From positions 2,852,001-2,916,000 of the forward strand of contig OY969762.1 of NCBI GenBank assembly GCA_963702835.1: a DNA stretch of 64,000 nucleotides, written 5' to 3'. Below are positions 1 to 7,636 of the stretch, one piece after another. Position 1 is the stretch's first letter. Every line of letters begins with the position of its first letter. A model generated the notes under the pieces. The model was not told where the DNA came from, made no database searches, and saw only the letters and a program-made list of their open reading frames with translations. The stretch is from JAFGAV01 sp041479055 (GTDB lineage: Bacteria; Acidobacteriota; Aminicenantia; Aminicenantales; JAFGAV01). The position numbers were made by a program, and so were the translations under genes.

Positions 1-178
1 CGCCCCGGCCAAGCCGGCCGGAAAGCCCAAGGGCGCCGAGAAGCCCGCCCCGGCTAAGAAGGAAAAGGCCGCACGGGCCAAGCCCGCCAAAGAGGCCAAG
101 GCCGAAAAGCCCAAGCCCAAAGCGGTCTCTAAAAAACCGGAATCCAAGGCCGCGCCTAAGGCCAAGAAGACTAAATAA
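1..178 (+). CDS. rplU: C-terminal tail of a ribosomal protein, probably L21 (partial)
   Basis: An open frame enters from the left edge and stops at 176-178. The visible 58 residues are almost entirely Lys, Ala, Pro and Glu in repeats of the AKPAK/KAEKPK kind, a disordered, strongly basic tail. It ends 12 bases before rpmA, and rplU lies immediately upstream of rpmA in most bacteria, so this is most likely an extended C-terminus of L21. The folded L21 core is outside the window, so the assignment rests on position only. A basic tail of this sort would be expected to contact rRNA. A histone-H1-like or other basic protein is the alternative. Confidence 0.55.
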   Translation, partial: APAKPAGKPKGAEKPAPAKKEKAARAKPAKEAKAEKPKPKAVSKKPESKAAPKAKKTK

Positions 179-190
179 AGGAGCGACAGG

Positions 191-445
191 ATGGCCCATA
201 AGAAATCAAGCGGGATAGCGCGGAACGGACGCGAGAGCATTTCCAAACGTCTGGGGGTCAAGCGCCATGGCGGCCAACGGATCAATGCCGGCAGCATCAT
301 CGTCCGGCAAAGGGGCACGCCCTTCAAGCCGGGGATGAATGTCGGACTCGGCCGGGACGATACTCTATTCGCCCGGATCACCGGGATCGTTCAATTCGAG
401 GACAAAGGCAGAAAAGGAAAGGTGGTTTCTGTTCTGCCAGCCTGA
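191..445 (+). CDS. rpmA: 50S ribosomal protein L27
   Basis: Ribosomal protein L27 of 84 residues, the family's normal length. The N-terminus MAHKKSSGIARNGRES and the following KRLGVKRHGGQ are the conserved L27 signature; this N-terminal arm reaches the peptidyl-transferase centre. There is no cleavable N-terminal extension as in Firmicutes, since the His-Lys-Lys start directly follows Met. A ribosome binding site (AAGGAG, 178-183) precedes the ATG. It sits between the probable rplU tail and obgE, the classical rplU-rpmA-obgE order. Confidence 0.97.
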   Translation: MAHKKSSGIARNGRESISKRLGVKRHGGQRINAGSIIVRQRGTPFKPGMNVGLGRDDTLFARITGIVQFEDKGRKGKVVSVLPA

Positions 446-546
446 TAGTGCGGAAACAAAAGAATCGGACCCGCGCCTCAAGCTCTTTTCCCGGCGAGAG
501 ACATCAGCCTGATTATCTCTCCGGCGATTTTCCGGCCTATTGAAGG

Positions 547-1578
547 ATGTTCACCGACCGGGTCAAAGTTATTCTGTGCGCCGGCAAGGGTGGCAACGGC
601 TGTTTGAGTTTCAGGCGGGAATGGGGCGTGCCCAAGGGCGGACCGGACGGCGGCCGGGGCGGGAACGGCGGAAGCATCTCGATCGTTTCAGACCCCAGCG
701 TCAAATCCCTGTCTTATTTCCGCTTCCATCCCATCAATAAAGCCCATTCCGGCGCTCACGGAGAAGGCGGCAAGCGCCAAGGAAAACGAGGAAGCGACCT
801 GGTCCTGCATGTTCCGCTGGGAACCGTCGTCAAAGCCGAGGGAAACGGCGCGGCCCTGTTCGATTTCGACAAAGCGGGCCTTTCCTACCTGGCGGCCAAA
901 GGAGGCCGGGGAGGCCGGGGGAACGCCTCCTTCGCCACGCCCACTCACCGAGCTCCCCGCGAGTTCGAGCCCGGCAAGGAGGGCGAGGAAAGGGAGTTGA
1001 TTCTGGAGCTTAAGCTCATCGCCGACGTGGGCCTGGTCGGTTTTCCCAATGTCGGCAAGTCCCTGCTGATCTCCCGGATTTCCTCGGCCAGACCGGTTAT
1101 CGCCGACTATCCTTTCACGACCCTGGTGCCCAACCTGGGCGTAGTCGACCTTGATGAATCGCGGAGCTTTGTGGTGGCCGACATCCCCGGCCTGATCGAG
1201 AACGCCCACCTCGGCCATGGCCTGGGCATCCAGTTCCTGCGGCACGTCGAACGGACGAAGGTCTTGGTGCACGTCGTAGACGTTTCACCTTCAACGGGCC
1301 GGGATCCGGTCGAGGACTACCGCGTCGTTCTCCGCGAGATGGAGGCCTTCAACCCGGCTCTCCTGGGCCGGAAGCAGATCGTAGCGGCCAATAAAATCGA
1401 CCTGTTGGCCGGAGACCGCCGACGGCTGGATGAGCTGCGACGTTTTGTCACCGGCCGCGGCCTGCCCTTCTTGGCCATCTCGGCCTTGAAAAGGACGGGG
1501 CTCAAAGCGCTTTTAGCCGAGGTGGCCAGGGCGCTCGAGCAAGCCCTCGGGGATGAACCTGGAAAACGGGCGGAGTGA
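547..1578 (+). CDS. obgE: GTPase Obg/CgtA, ribosome assembly
   Basis: Obg-family GTPase of 343 residues involved in large-subunit maturation and stress control. The glycine-rich Obg fold covers about residues 1-158 (GGPDGGRGGNGG at 31-42, then AKGGRGGRGN). The G domain follows with P-loop GFPNVGKS (165-172), DYPFTTL switch I, DIPG (212-215) and NKID (282-285). The C-terminal OCT domain seen in some Obg proteins is absent; the protein ends shortly after the G domain, as in many short Obg forms. The ATG has a short AAGG ribosome binding site. nadD begins four bases after the stop, so the two are probably co-translated. Confidence 0.96.
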   Translation: MFTDRVKVILCAGKGGNGCLSFRREWGVPKGGPDGGRGGNGGSISIVSDPSVKSLSYFRFHPINKAHSGAHGEGGKRQGKRGSDLVLHVPLGTVVKAEGNGAALFDFDKAGLSYLAAKGGRGGRGNASFATPTHRAPREFEPGKEGEERELILELKLIADVGLVGFPNVGKSLLISRISSARPVIADYPFTTLVPNLGVVDLDESRSFVVADIPGLIENAHLGHGLGIQFLRHVERTKVLVHVVDVSPSTGRDPVEDYRVVLREMEAFNPALLGRKQIVAANKIDLLAGDRRRLDELRRFVTGRGLPFLAISALKRTGLKALLAEVARALEQALGDEPGKRAE

Positions 1579-1582
1579 GTGA

Positions 1583-2248
1583 ATGGCCGGCCGGAGAATC
1601 GGGCTTCTGGGGGGAACGTTCAACCCCGTTCACCTCGGACATGTCCAGGCGGCCCAGGAAGTCAGGCGGAGGTTCCGGATGAACAGGGTTCTGTTCATAC
1701 CCTCCTCCCTGCCGCCCCACAAAAGGTCCGCCGAGATCGCCTCGCCCGACGACCGGCTGCGGATGGTGAAGCTGGCCTGCCGCGGCCGGCTGGGTCTGGC
1801 CGCCAGCCCGATCGAGATCGAAGCGGGCGGGACATCCTATTCCGTCCTCACCCTGGAGAAGGTCCGCCGCCGCTACTCCGGCGCGCAGCTCTTCTTCATC
1901 CTGGGGGTGGACGCTTTTGCCGAGATCGATACTTGGCGGGACTACCGGCGGGTTCTGAAACAATGCCACTTTATCGTCATCAGCCGTCCGGGCTTCGACC
2001 TGGAGCAGGCTCGGGGACTGTTCCGGGGAAGCCTGGGGCCGCGGATCGTCGCGCTGGGGCCGAAGGAGACGGCGGGTGCTCGCCTGCCGGACGAGCCCCG
2101 GATCTTTCTTGTTCCCATCGCCGCGCTGGACATTTCCTCGACCGAAATCAGGCGCCGGGCCAGGAGGGGAGAGCCTCTCCGAGGACTGGTCCCCGCAGCG
2201 GTCGAGACTTACATCCGTCGTCATCGTCTTTATCAAGGAGGACAATGA
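1583..2248 (+). CDS. nadD: nicotinate-nucleotide adenylyltransferase
   Basis: NadD, 221 residues, transfers AMP from ATP to nicotinate mononucleotide to give deamido-NAD, the step before NadE (encoded at 5750-6562 in this window). The nucleotidyltransferase signature GGTFNPVHLGH lies at about residues 10-20, and the second signature ISSTEIRRR near the C-terminus; both bind the nucleotide triphosphate. The stop codon overlaps the rsfS start in an ATGA arrangement, which implies translational coupling. The obgE-nadD-rsfS-rlmH order is common in bacteria. Confidence 0.95.
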   Translation: MAGRRIGLLGGTFNPVHLGHVQAAQEVRRRFRMNRVLFIPSSLPPHKRSAEIASPDDRLRMVKLACRGRLGLAASPIEIEAGGTSYSVLTLEKVRRRYSGAQLFFILGVDAFAEIDTWRDYRRVLKQCHFIVISRPGFDLEQARGLFRGSLGPRIVALGPKETAGARLPDEPRIFLVPIAALDISSTEIRRRARRGEPLRGLVPAAVETYIRRHRLYQGGQ

Positions 2249-2616
2249 CCACCGACCAGACGAAAAAGATCACCAAGAGGGGCCTCCCCCGTGAGGTCCG
2301 GAACTCGGTCAAAGCCGCCCAGGAGAAGCTGGGCCAGGATATCCTGGTTCTGGATTTGAGGGATATCGCCTCGTTCACCGACTTCTTCGTCATCCTACAC
2401 GGGAATTCCGGCCGGCAGAACTTGGCTATCTGCGACAACATCGAGCGCCAGCTGCGCAAAGACAGCCTGAAGCCGATGGGCGTGGAGGGCCGGAATACGG
2501 GCGACTGGGTCCTGATGGATTACGGCAGTTTCATCGTCCATATTTTCTCCAAGGAGAAACGCGACTACTACTCCCTGGAGAAGCTGTGGGGCGACGCTCC
2601 CAAGCTCTCTTACTGA
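2245..2616 (+). CDS. rsfS: ribosome silencing factor RsfS
   Basis: RsfS (Iojap/RsfA family), 123 residues, binds L14 on the large subunit and blocks subunit joining under starvation. The conserved core runs from DILVLDLRDIASFTDFFVI through GDWVLMDYGSFIVHIF to YYSLEKLWGDAP, all hallmark stretches of the family. The start is the ATG at 2245, which overlaps the nadD stop and has AAGGAGG just upstream. A longer reading in the same frame begins at 1579, but the extra part is a shadow of nadD. N-terminal residues 1-15 are polar and variable. Confidence 0.95.
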   Translation: MTTDQTKKITKRGLPREVRNSVKAAQEKLGQDILVLDLRDIASFTDFFVILHGNSGRQNLAICDNIERQLRKDSLKPMGVEGRNTGDWVLMDYGSFIVHIFSKEKRDYYSLEKLWGDAPKLSY

Positions 2617-2733
2617 AGGCCGTCCTCCTGTTCTCTGGCCGCCGCTCGGCGGATATCGTCCTCGATCTTGTTTGGTCTTGACAATCGATCCTCGACTCTG
2701 TATCGTGGGGTGACTTTTTCCGACGGGAGCAAG

Positions 2734-3198
2734 GTGAAGATCAAATTCATCTGGCCGGGCCGGACAAGGAACCAAGAGCTGCGCTGCCTTCAGGAGGACT
2801 ACCTGGACAGGATCGGACGGCTGTCCTCCTGCCGGCTGGTGGAAACCCGGGAGGCCCGGGGCATTCCCGAACGCCAGCCGGAGCGGGTTCTGGAGCTCGA
2901 GGCCCAGGGTCTTGAAAAACACATGGCGGATGATTATATTATCAGCCTCTTTGACCAGGGAAAAGAAATGACATCTGAAGAATTTTCCAAGTTTTTGGAG
3001 AGAAACGGCTCATCCTCCCGTCCGCTAACCTTCATAACCGGGGGTTTCTTGGGCCTGGCCGAGCGGATCATCCGCCGGTCGCAGGCCCTCCTGTCCCTGT
3101 CAAGGATGACCTACTCCCATGAACTGGCGCGCGTCGTGCTCCTGGAGCAGGTCTATCGCGCTTTGACCACACTGAAAGGAAAGCATTATGCCAAATAA
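2734..3198 (+). CDS. rlmH: 23S rRNA pseudouridine(1915) N3-methyltransferase
   Basis: RlmH, a SPOUT methyltransferase that modifies pseudouridine 1915 in helix 69 of 23S rRNA. I take the GTG at 2734 as start, giving 154 residues, which is the usual family length, starting KIKFIWPGRT, with GGGAG upstream. The earlier ATG at 2668 adds 22 residues that do not look like RlmH. The knot region is visible as FITGGFLGLAERI followed by the C-terminal LSLSRMTYSHELARVVLLEQVYRA. The 3' end overlaps the next gene by 11 bases. Confidence 0.93.
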   Translation: MKIKFIWPGRTRNQELRCLQEDYLDRIGRLSSCRLVETREARGIPERQPERVLELEAQGLEKHMADDYIISLFDQGKEMTSEEFSKFLERNGSSSRPLTFITGGFLGLAERIIRRSQALLSLSRMTYSHELARVVLLEQVYRALTTLKGKHYAK

Positions 3199-3658
3199 GC
3201 TGATCAAAAAAACCCGGCTCATCCGTCCCGGCCGATTCCTCAAGAAGGTCGCCCCGGCTGTTCGGGAGAAGCCTGAGCCCCTGGTCAAGCTGGACAAGAA
3301 AGAGAAGGAGCAGATCCGCCGAAAGCTCCTGGAAAAGAAGCAAACGATCGTTTCCAAACTGAGCCAGACGGTGGCCGAGAGCAAAGAGATGGAAACGGGC
3401 ATTGCCCAGGACCTGGCCGACAAAGCCGAGAGCTCCTACACCAAGGAATTCCTGTTGAGCCTGTCCGATACGGAGCGCGAGCTGCTCCTGCACATCGATG
3501 AAGCGTTGCGCTCTCTGGAGAAGGGAACCTACAGCATCTGCCAGAACTGCGGCCAGCTCATCTCCAAGAAGAGGCTGGACGCGCTGCCCTGGACCATCTA
3601 CTGCCTTGACTGCCAGCAGAAGATCGAGATGGGCACGGAGCTGGAATCTGAGACCTAG
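3188..3658 (+). CDS. TraR/DksA-type C4 zinc finger protein
   Basis: A 156-residue protein of the DksA/TraR superfamily. The N-terminal 40 residues are basic and probably disordered. Residues about 45-115 form a long charged helix pair (KKEKEQIRRKLLEKKQTI and onward), the coiled-coil finger of the family. The C-terminal zinc finger has Cys pairs in CQNCGQ and CLDCQ. DksA-like proteins bind the secondary channel of RNA polymerase and tune rRNA transcription with ppGpp; the position inside a ribosome-assembly cluster fits that. Whether it works as true DksA is inferred; the acidic tip residues cannot be assigned confidently by eye. Confidence 0.85.
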   Translation: MPNKLIKKTRLIRPGRFLKKVAPAVREKPEPLVKLDKKEKEQIRRKLLEKKQTIVSKLSQTVAESKEMETGIAQDLADKAESSYTKEFLLSLSDTERELLLHIDEALRSLEKGTYSICQNCGQLISKKRLDALPWTIYCLDCQQKIEMGTELESET

Positions 3659-4379
3659 CCTTCTGGCCAGGCTGGCCGAGCTCGTTTTTTTTCCGTCTTC
3701 CTGCCGCTTGTGCGGCCGTCTTTTGGAGAAGACCGGCGAAAGGCTCGTCTGCCGGTCCTGCCTGGAGCAACTTCTTCCTGAACGGTCGGGCTGCTGCCCG
3801 AGCTGCGGATTGTTCATCCCCGCCGCCGGGAAACCCAACCTCTGTGCGAGCTGTCTCCAGGCCCCGCCGCCCTTTTCCTGCCACCGTTCCGCCGGCCGTT
3901 ACGAGGGCGTTCTCAAGGACCTGATCATCCTGTTCAAGTACAAGAAATGCGAGGGTCTGGGCAGGCCTCTGGCCCAATATGCCTGGGAGGCCTTGGCCGC
4001 CCAGAAGAAATTGTGGGAAGGGTTGGAGGCCGTTATCCCCGTTCCGCTCCACCGCCGCCGCTTGAAGGAAAGAGGTTTCAACCAGGCCGCAGTTCTGGCT
4101 CACCTTCTGGGAAGGCGGGCCGGGGTTCCGGCCGTCGAAGGCCGGCTGGTGCGGGTCAAGAACATTCCGCCGCAAACCGCGCTGGACGGCGGAGCGAGGA
4201 AGGCCAACGTGGCGGGCGCCTTCGGCCTGCGCCGGGCCCAGGATATCGTTGGGCGCAAGATCCTCCTGGTGGATGATGTCTATACCACGGGCTCCACGAT
4301 CGACGAGTGCTGTCGCCTCCTGAAACGGGCGGGGGCCGGGGATATCAGGGTGTTGACCCTGGCCCGGGCTCAGGCCTGA
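3606..4379 (+). CDS. comF: ComF family phosphoribosyltransferase-like protein
   Basis: ComF/GntX family protein. It has an N-terminal double zinc knuckle (CRLCGRL, CRSCLEQ, CPSCG, CASC) and a C-terminal phosphoribosyltransferase fold with the PRPP loop ILLVDDVYTTGSTIDEC. Other family marks are the RRRLKERGFNQA stretch and the NIPPQTALDG stretch. ComF homologues take part in DNA uptake for natural transformation. The start is unclear: there is no ATG or GTG near the expected N-terminus. I give the TTG at 3606; a CTG at 3648 with GGAG seven bases upstream is an alternative, and an ATG at 3498 would overlap the previous gene by 160 bases. Confidence 0.85.
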   Translation: MTASRRSRWARSWNLRPSLLARLAELVFFPSSCRLCGRLLEKTGERLVCRSCLEQLLPERSGCCPSCGLFIPAAGKPNLCASCLQAPPPFSCHRSAGRYEGVLKDLIILFKYKKCEGLGRPLAQYAWEALAAQKKLWEGLEAVIPVPLHRRRLKERGFNQAAVLAHLLGRRAGVPAVEGRLVRVKNIPPQTALDGGARKANVAGAFGLRRAQDIVGRKILLVDDVYTTGSTIDECCRLLKRAGAGDIRVLTLARAQA

Positions 4380-4390
4380 ACAGCCCGCCG

Positions 4391-4421
4391 CAAAAAAAAG
4401 CCCGTGCCCAAGGGCACGGGC
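4391..4421 (-). terminator. rho-independent terminator of hsp20
   Basis: A 9-bp perfect stem (CCCGTGCCC at 4401-4409, GGGCACGGG at 4412-4420) with a two-base loop lies 21 bases past the hsp20 stop. Read on the minus strand it is followed by a run of eight T (A run at 4392-4399 on the plus strand). It also sits just after comF, but there is no T run on the plus strand, so it serves hsp20. Confidence 0.85.
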
Positions 4422-4441
4422 GGGAGGGGATGGAAGCAGAG

Positions 4442-4912
4442 TTATTTGATTTTTTCTTTTTCGGCCTGGACCGCCTTGAGGACCTTGACCTTTCGGGCTT
4501 TGAGCTCGGGCCGCTTGGGGAGGGTGATCTTCAGCAGGCCGTTTTCGTGCTCAGCCTTGATTTTGTTGTGGTCTATGAAATTGGGCAGGGTGAAGGAACG
4601 ATGGAAGGAGCCGTATGATCTTTCAATCCGGTGGTAATTCTCCTCTCTTATTTCCTTCTCGAACTTCCTCTCGCCGGAGATGGACAGGGTGTTGTCCTCG
4701 ATCGTAATTTCTATGTCGTCCTCTTTGACCCCGGGCACTTCCGCGGTCAGGACGAGCTCATTCTCATTTTCATATATGTCCACGGAGGGAGCCCATGTTC
4801 CCTGGACGAGGTCCTTATCTTCCTTGCCGGCGAACGTGTCCTCGAAGAGCCGGTTCATTTTTTCCCTAAAGGTGATCATATCCCTGAAGGGATCCCATCT
4901 AATAATAGCCAT
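4442..4912 (-). CDS. Hsp20 family small heat shock protein
   Basis: Small heat shock protein of 156 residues, an ATP-independent holdase. The alpha-crystallin domain covers about residues 42-135 (WAPSVDIYENENELVL, VPGVKEDDIEI, then the ENGLLKITLPK strand). The N-terminus MAIIRWDPFRDM is typical of class A bacterial Hsp20. The C-terminal I-X-I motif is not obvious; the tail is Lys/Val/Glu rich. GGAGG lies seven bases upstream of the ATG. The gene stands alone with its own promoter and terminator. I looked for a CIRCE inverted repeat upstream and did not see one. Confidence 0.95.
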   Translation of the reverse strand: MAIIRWDPFRDMITFREKMNRLFEDTFAGKEDKDLVQGTWAPSVDIYENENELVLTAEVPGVKEDDIEITIEDNTLSISGERKFEKEIREENYHRIERSYGSFHRSFTLPNFIDHNKIKAEHENGLLKITLPKRPELKARKVKVLKAVQAEKEKIK

Positions 4913-4942
4913 TTCAAACCTCCAATTGATTTTTTCAAAAAC

Positions 4943-4971
4943 AATATAATATCTAAGTCTATAATTGTCGA
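4943..4971 (-). promoter_or_regulatory. probable sigma70-type promoter of hsp20
   Basis: On the minus strand TCGACA (4966-4971) and TATATT (4943-4948) are separated by 17 bases, giving a start about 24 bases before the hsp20 ATG, with the ribosome binding site in between. The surrounding 130 bases (4920-5050) are strikingly AT-rich against the GC-rich genome. Confidence 0.5.
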
Positions 4972-5055
4972 GTTTATCTAAAAAATATTATTTATATATT
5001 TTATTGGCTAGAAAGTGAAAATTTAATCTAAATATAATGCTTTTTGAAGATACTA

Positions 5056-5748
5056 TTAACGATTTTTTGATTTTTTGCGGCTTGCGCCTTCAATTAAAAG
5101 AGTTGCCTCTCCCTTAAGACCAGGCCGGACCATATTTACCAACTCGTTCAATCCGCCCCGAATAAACTCTTCATGCAGCTTGGTTATTTCCCTGGCAATC
5201 ACGGCTTTTCGGTCTCCAAAAACCTCCCTGGCCAGGGACAGAAAATCTGCTATCTTCCTGAGCGGGATATAGAAAATGAGCGTGGATCCTTCCTTTTCCA
5301 AAGAAATGAGGAGCTTTCGGCAGGCTTCTTTTTTAGGAGGGGGGAACCCTAGAAAAAGGAACCTGTGCGTTGGAAGGCCTGAGGCGGAAAGGGCGGCCAC
5401 TGCCGCTGACGGGCCGGGGATGGGCACAACCGTGATTCCGGCCTGAACGGCCTCATGGATGAGCCTGTAGCCCGGGTCGGAGACGCCGGGCGTTCCGGCA
5501 TCCGAAACCAGGGCCACGTCCTTGCCGGACTTGAGGAGCGCTAAAATCTCCGGAATCCGCCGCCCTTCTTTTGGCTGGAAATAGCTGAGCAAATGTTTTT
5601 TGAGGTTGTAGCGGTTGAGCAGCTTGACTGTCTGACGAGTGTCCTCACAGGCCACGGCCGCCGCCTCTCCCAGCACCCGAATGCCCCGCAGGGTCATATC
5701 CTCCAGGTTGCCGATGGGGGTGGCCACGACGTAGAGCTGCCCGCTCAT
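5056..5748 (-). CDS. rsmI: 16S rRNA (cytidine(1402)-2'-O)-methyltransferase
   Basis: RsmI, 230 residues, the tetrapyrrole-methylase-fold enzyme that 2'-O-methylates C1402 in the decoding centre. Family motifs in order: VVATPIGNLEDMTLR (about 7-21), ACEDTRQTVKLL, ALVSDAGTPGVSDPG (about 79-93) and VPIPGPSAAVAALSASGLPT. The length is slightly below that of E. coli RsmI because the C-terminal extension is short, ending in a basic KKSKNR. It follows nadE by one base on the same strand, so it is probably the last gene of a nit-nadE-rsmI operon. Confidence 0.95.
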   Translation of the reverse strand: MSGQLYVVATPIGNLEDMTLRGIRVLGEAAAVACEDTRQTVKLLNRYNLKKHLLSYFQPKEGRRIPEILALLKSGKDVALVSDAGTPGVSDPGYRLIHEAVQAGITVVPIPGPSAAVAALSASGLPTHRFLFLGFPPPKKEACRKLLISLEKEGSTLIFYIPLRKIADFLSLAREVFGDRKAVIAREITKLHEEFIRGGLNELVNMVRPGLKGEATLLIEGASRKKSKNR

Positions 5749-5749
5749 T

Positions 5750-6562
5750 TCATTTTCCCCAGTCGTAGGGGTACAGAAAGTCGTGGCCGATGGTGCGGCT
5801 TGAGATCTTGGCGATAGGCGGCATCTGCCGCTTGAATTCAGAATTCTTGATCAAGCCGATGATCCGCTCGACTTTCTTCCGCTCAAAGCCCTGGGCCGCG
5901 ACCTCGGCCTTAGTCTGCCGCAGATCGACCAGCCGGTAGAGGATCTCGTCGAGCTCCTCGTAGCTGAGGCCGATTTCTCCCTCATCCGTTTGGCCCGGCC
6001 ATAGCCCGGCGGTGGGTTTTTTCTTCCGGATATTCTCCGGGAGGCGCAGGTGCTCCGCCAGGCGCCGGACTTGGGTCTTGAACAAGTCGCCCAGGGGATT
6101 GACGGCGCAGGCCATGTCGCCATGGAGGGTGCCGTAGCCGATGAGCAGCTCGGTCTTGTTGCTGGTCCCCAAGATAAGCGCTTTTTCACGAGCCGAGAAA
6201 TCGTATAGGATGGACATTCTCTCCCGGGCCATCTTGTTGCCCCGCAGGGTGCGGTCCTGGCTGGGAATCATTCGGAAATAGGCGTCCACCATGGGGGCGA
6301 TGTCCAGCAGGCGGGAACGGATCCCCAGCCGCCGGGCCAGGGATGTGGCGTCCTTGACATCCTGGGGGAAGGAGTCACCGTAAGGCAGGATAAGGCCCAG
6401 AACGTTCTTAGGCCCAAGGGCTTTGGCCGCCAGCGCGGCGCACACCGACGAATCAAGGCCGCCGGACAGCCCCAGCAGGCCTTTCTGGAAGCCGGCCTTG
6501 CCCAGCTCCTGGCGAATGAATCCGGTCAACACCCGGATCAGGAAGGCACAGTCAATCTTCAT
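5750..6562 (-). CDS. nadE: NAD+ synthetase, synthetase subunit
   Basis: NAD synthetase of 270 residues that amidates deamido-NAD using ATP. The PP-loop SGGLDSS lies at 33-39; GTSNKTELLIGYGTLHGDMACAVNPLGDL is the conserved substrate-binding stretch, seen here in short pieces (GTSNKTE, GDMACAVNP). The protein lacks a glutaminase domain, so alone it would use ammonia. However, the next gene upstream encodes a nitrilase-fold protein and overlaps it by 11 bases, suggesting that the two subunits together make a glutamine-dependent enzyme. Confidence 0.93.
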   Translation of the reverse strand: MKIDCAFLIRVLTGFIRQELGKAGFQKGLLGLSGGLDSSVCAALAAKALGPKNVLGLILPYGDSFPQDVKDATSLARRLGIRSRLLDIAPMVDAYFRMIPSQDRTLRGNKMARERMSILYDFSAREKALILGTSNKTELLIGYGTLHGDMACAVNPLGDLFKTQVRRLAEHLRLPENIRKKKPTAGLWPGQTDEGEIGLSYEELDEILYRLVDLRQTKAEVAAQGFERKKVERIIGLIKNSEFKRQMPPIAKISSRTIGHDFLYPYDWGK

Positions 6563-7400
6563 GGCCGCCTAAAATCTTTTGGAGCGCCTGGAGGATGACC
6601 TCGGGTTTATCGTCCCTGACCCAGGGCCACCGCCGTCTGGCGCGGCGAACCTCTTCCGGGTCAACCTCCACCAGGAGAAAGTCTTTTTCGGCGTAGGCGG
6701 CTCTGGCCAGAAGCCGGCCCGTCGGGCTGAAGACGAACGAACCTCCGGCAAATGCCATCCCGTCCTCGAACCCGGCCCGGTTGCAGTAGATGACGAAGGC
6801 CGAGGAGAAGAATGACAGAGCCTCACCCATGAGCTCCCACATCCGGCTTGTATCGAAACCGCGGCCCTGGCTGGCGCCCCGGCCCGGCGCCGCGCTGATG
6901 ACGATAACCATCCCCGCCCCCCCCGCCTGAAGAAGGTAGCCGGCACTCAGGTGGAGGAACTCCCGGCAGATCATCAGCCCTGTCCGGCCCAGGGGCGCAT
7001 CGAAAGTCAGCACATCCTTTCCCTGAGCAAAAAAACGCGCTTCATCAAACATGCCGAAGGTGGGCAGGTAGACTTTGCGGTGGAGGTGAAGGGGCCGGCC
7101 TCGGCTGAGGTAGGCGGCCGTGTTGTAGATGAGGCCGCCCTGGTCCTCTTCCACAAAACCAAAAACCAGGTCCGTGGCGCGGCTGATGGACAGGAGTTTC
7201 CGAAAATGCTTGTCTTTTTCAGGGCGGAAGGCCACTTCCGCGGCCAGGTCCCGCAGGTTGTAGCCGGTCAGGCTGAGTTCAGGGAAGACCACCAGGCCGG
7301 CCTTTTCTTTCCTGGCCTTGTCGATAATCTCGAGGTGCAGGCGGACGTTCTTGTCCACGTCGCCGAGCACGGGGGAGATTTGGGCCAGGGCGATGATCAT
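6552..7400 (-). CDS. carbon-nitrogen hydrolase (probable glutaminase partner of NadE)
   Basis: Nitrilase-superfamily protein of 282 residues. The catalytic triad is visible: Glu41 in VVFPELSLTGY, Lys109 in LHRKVYLPTFGMFDE and Cys145 in LMICREF. These local sequences, especially the LPTFGMFDE stretch, resemble the amidohydrolase domain fused to the N-terminus of glutamine-dependent NAD synthetases. The gene overlaps nadE by 11 bases on the same strand. My inference is a split two-gene version of that enzyme, in which this subunit releases ammonia from glutamine. A free-standing omega-amidase is the alternative. Confidence 0.85.
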   Translation of the reverse strand: MIIALAQISPVLGDVDKNVRLHLEIIDKARKEKAGLVVFPELSLTGYNLRDLAAEVAFRPEKDKHFRKLLSISRATDLVFGFVEEDQGGLIYNTAAYLSRGRPLHLHRKVYLPTFGMFDEARFFAQGKDVLTFDAPLGRTGLMICREFLHLSAGYLLQAGGAGMVIVISAAPGRGASQGRGFDTSRMWELMGEALSFFSSAFVIYCNRAGFEDGMAFAGGSFVFSPTGRLLARAAYAEKDFLLVEVDPEEVRRARRRWPWVRDDKPEVILQALQKILGGHED

Positions 7401-7456
7401 GCGGCAAAAATAGCATAATCCCCCTTGGTTTTCAATTTATGGAAGATTATGAATAT

Positions 7457-7627
7457 CATCTCTTTTTTCGCGGTTCGAGGCGAGAGGGATGGGTCCTGTC
7501 GCGAGGCATCCCCTGCGTCCTCGCTCCCAACCCTCTCGAGAGGGGCCCGTACGCTCCGGGCGCAGAGGATTGGCCTCGCGCCACCCATCCACTCTGATAA
7601 TCTGGAGCTATCACGAAAAAAGAGATG
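7457..7627. repeat. 171-bp intergenic element with perfect 14-bp inverted ends
   Basis: The 236-base gap between the amidohydrolase gene and ligA holds CATCTCTTTTTTCG at 7457-7470 and its exact reverse complement at 7614-7627. Inside, GGATGGGT (7488-7495) pairs with ACCCATCC (7583-7590), and CGCGAGGC (7500-7507) with GCCTCGCG (7573-7580), so the whole can fold as one long nested stem. A small CTCTCGAGAG palindrome sits near the tip. No protein is encoded. It resembles a MITE or a structured intergenic repeat. Confidence 0.65.
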
Positions 7628-7636
7628 CTTCCGGGA

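Noticed and set aside
4913..5055. CIRCE-type heat-shock operator upstream of hsp20
   Set aside because: No TTAGCACTC-N9-GAGTGCTAA-like repeat could be found in the AT-rich leader.
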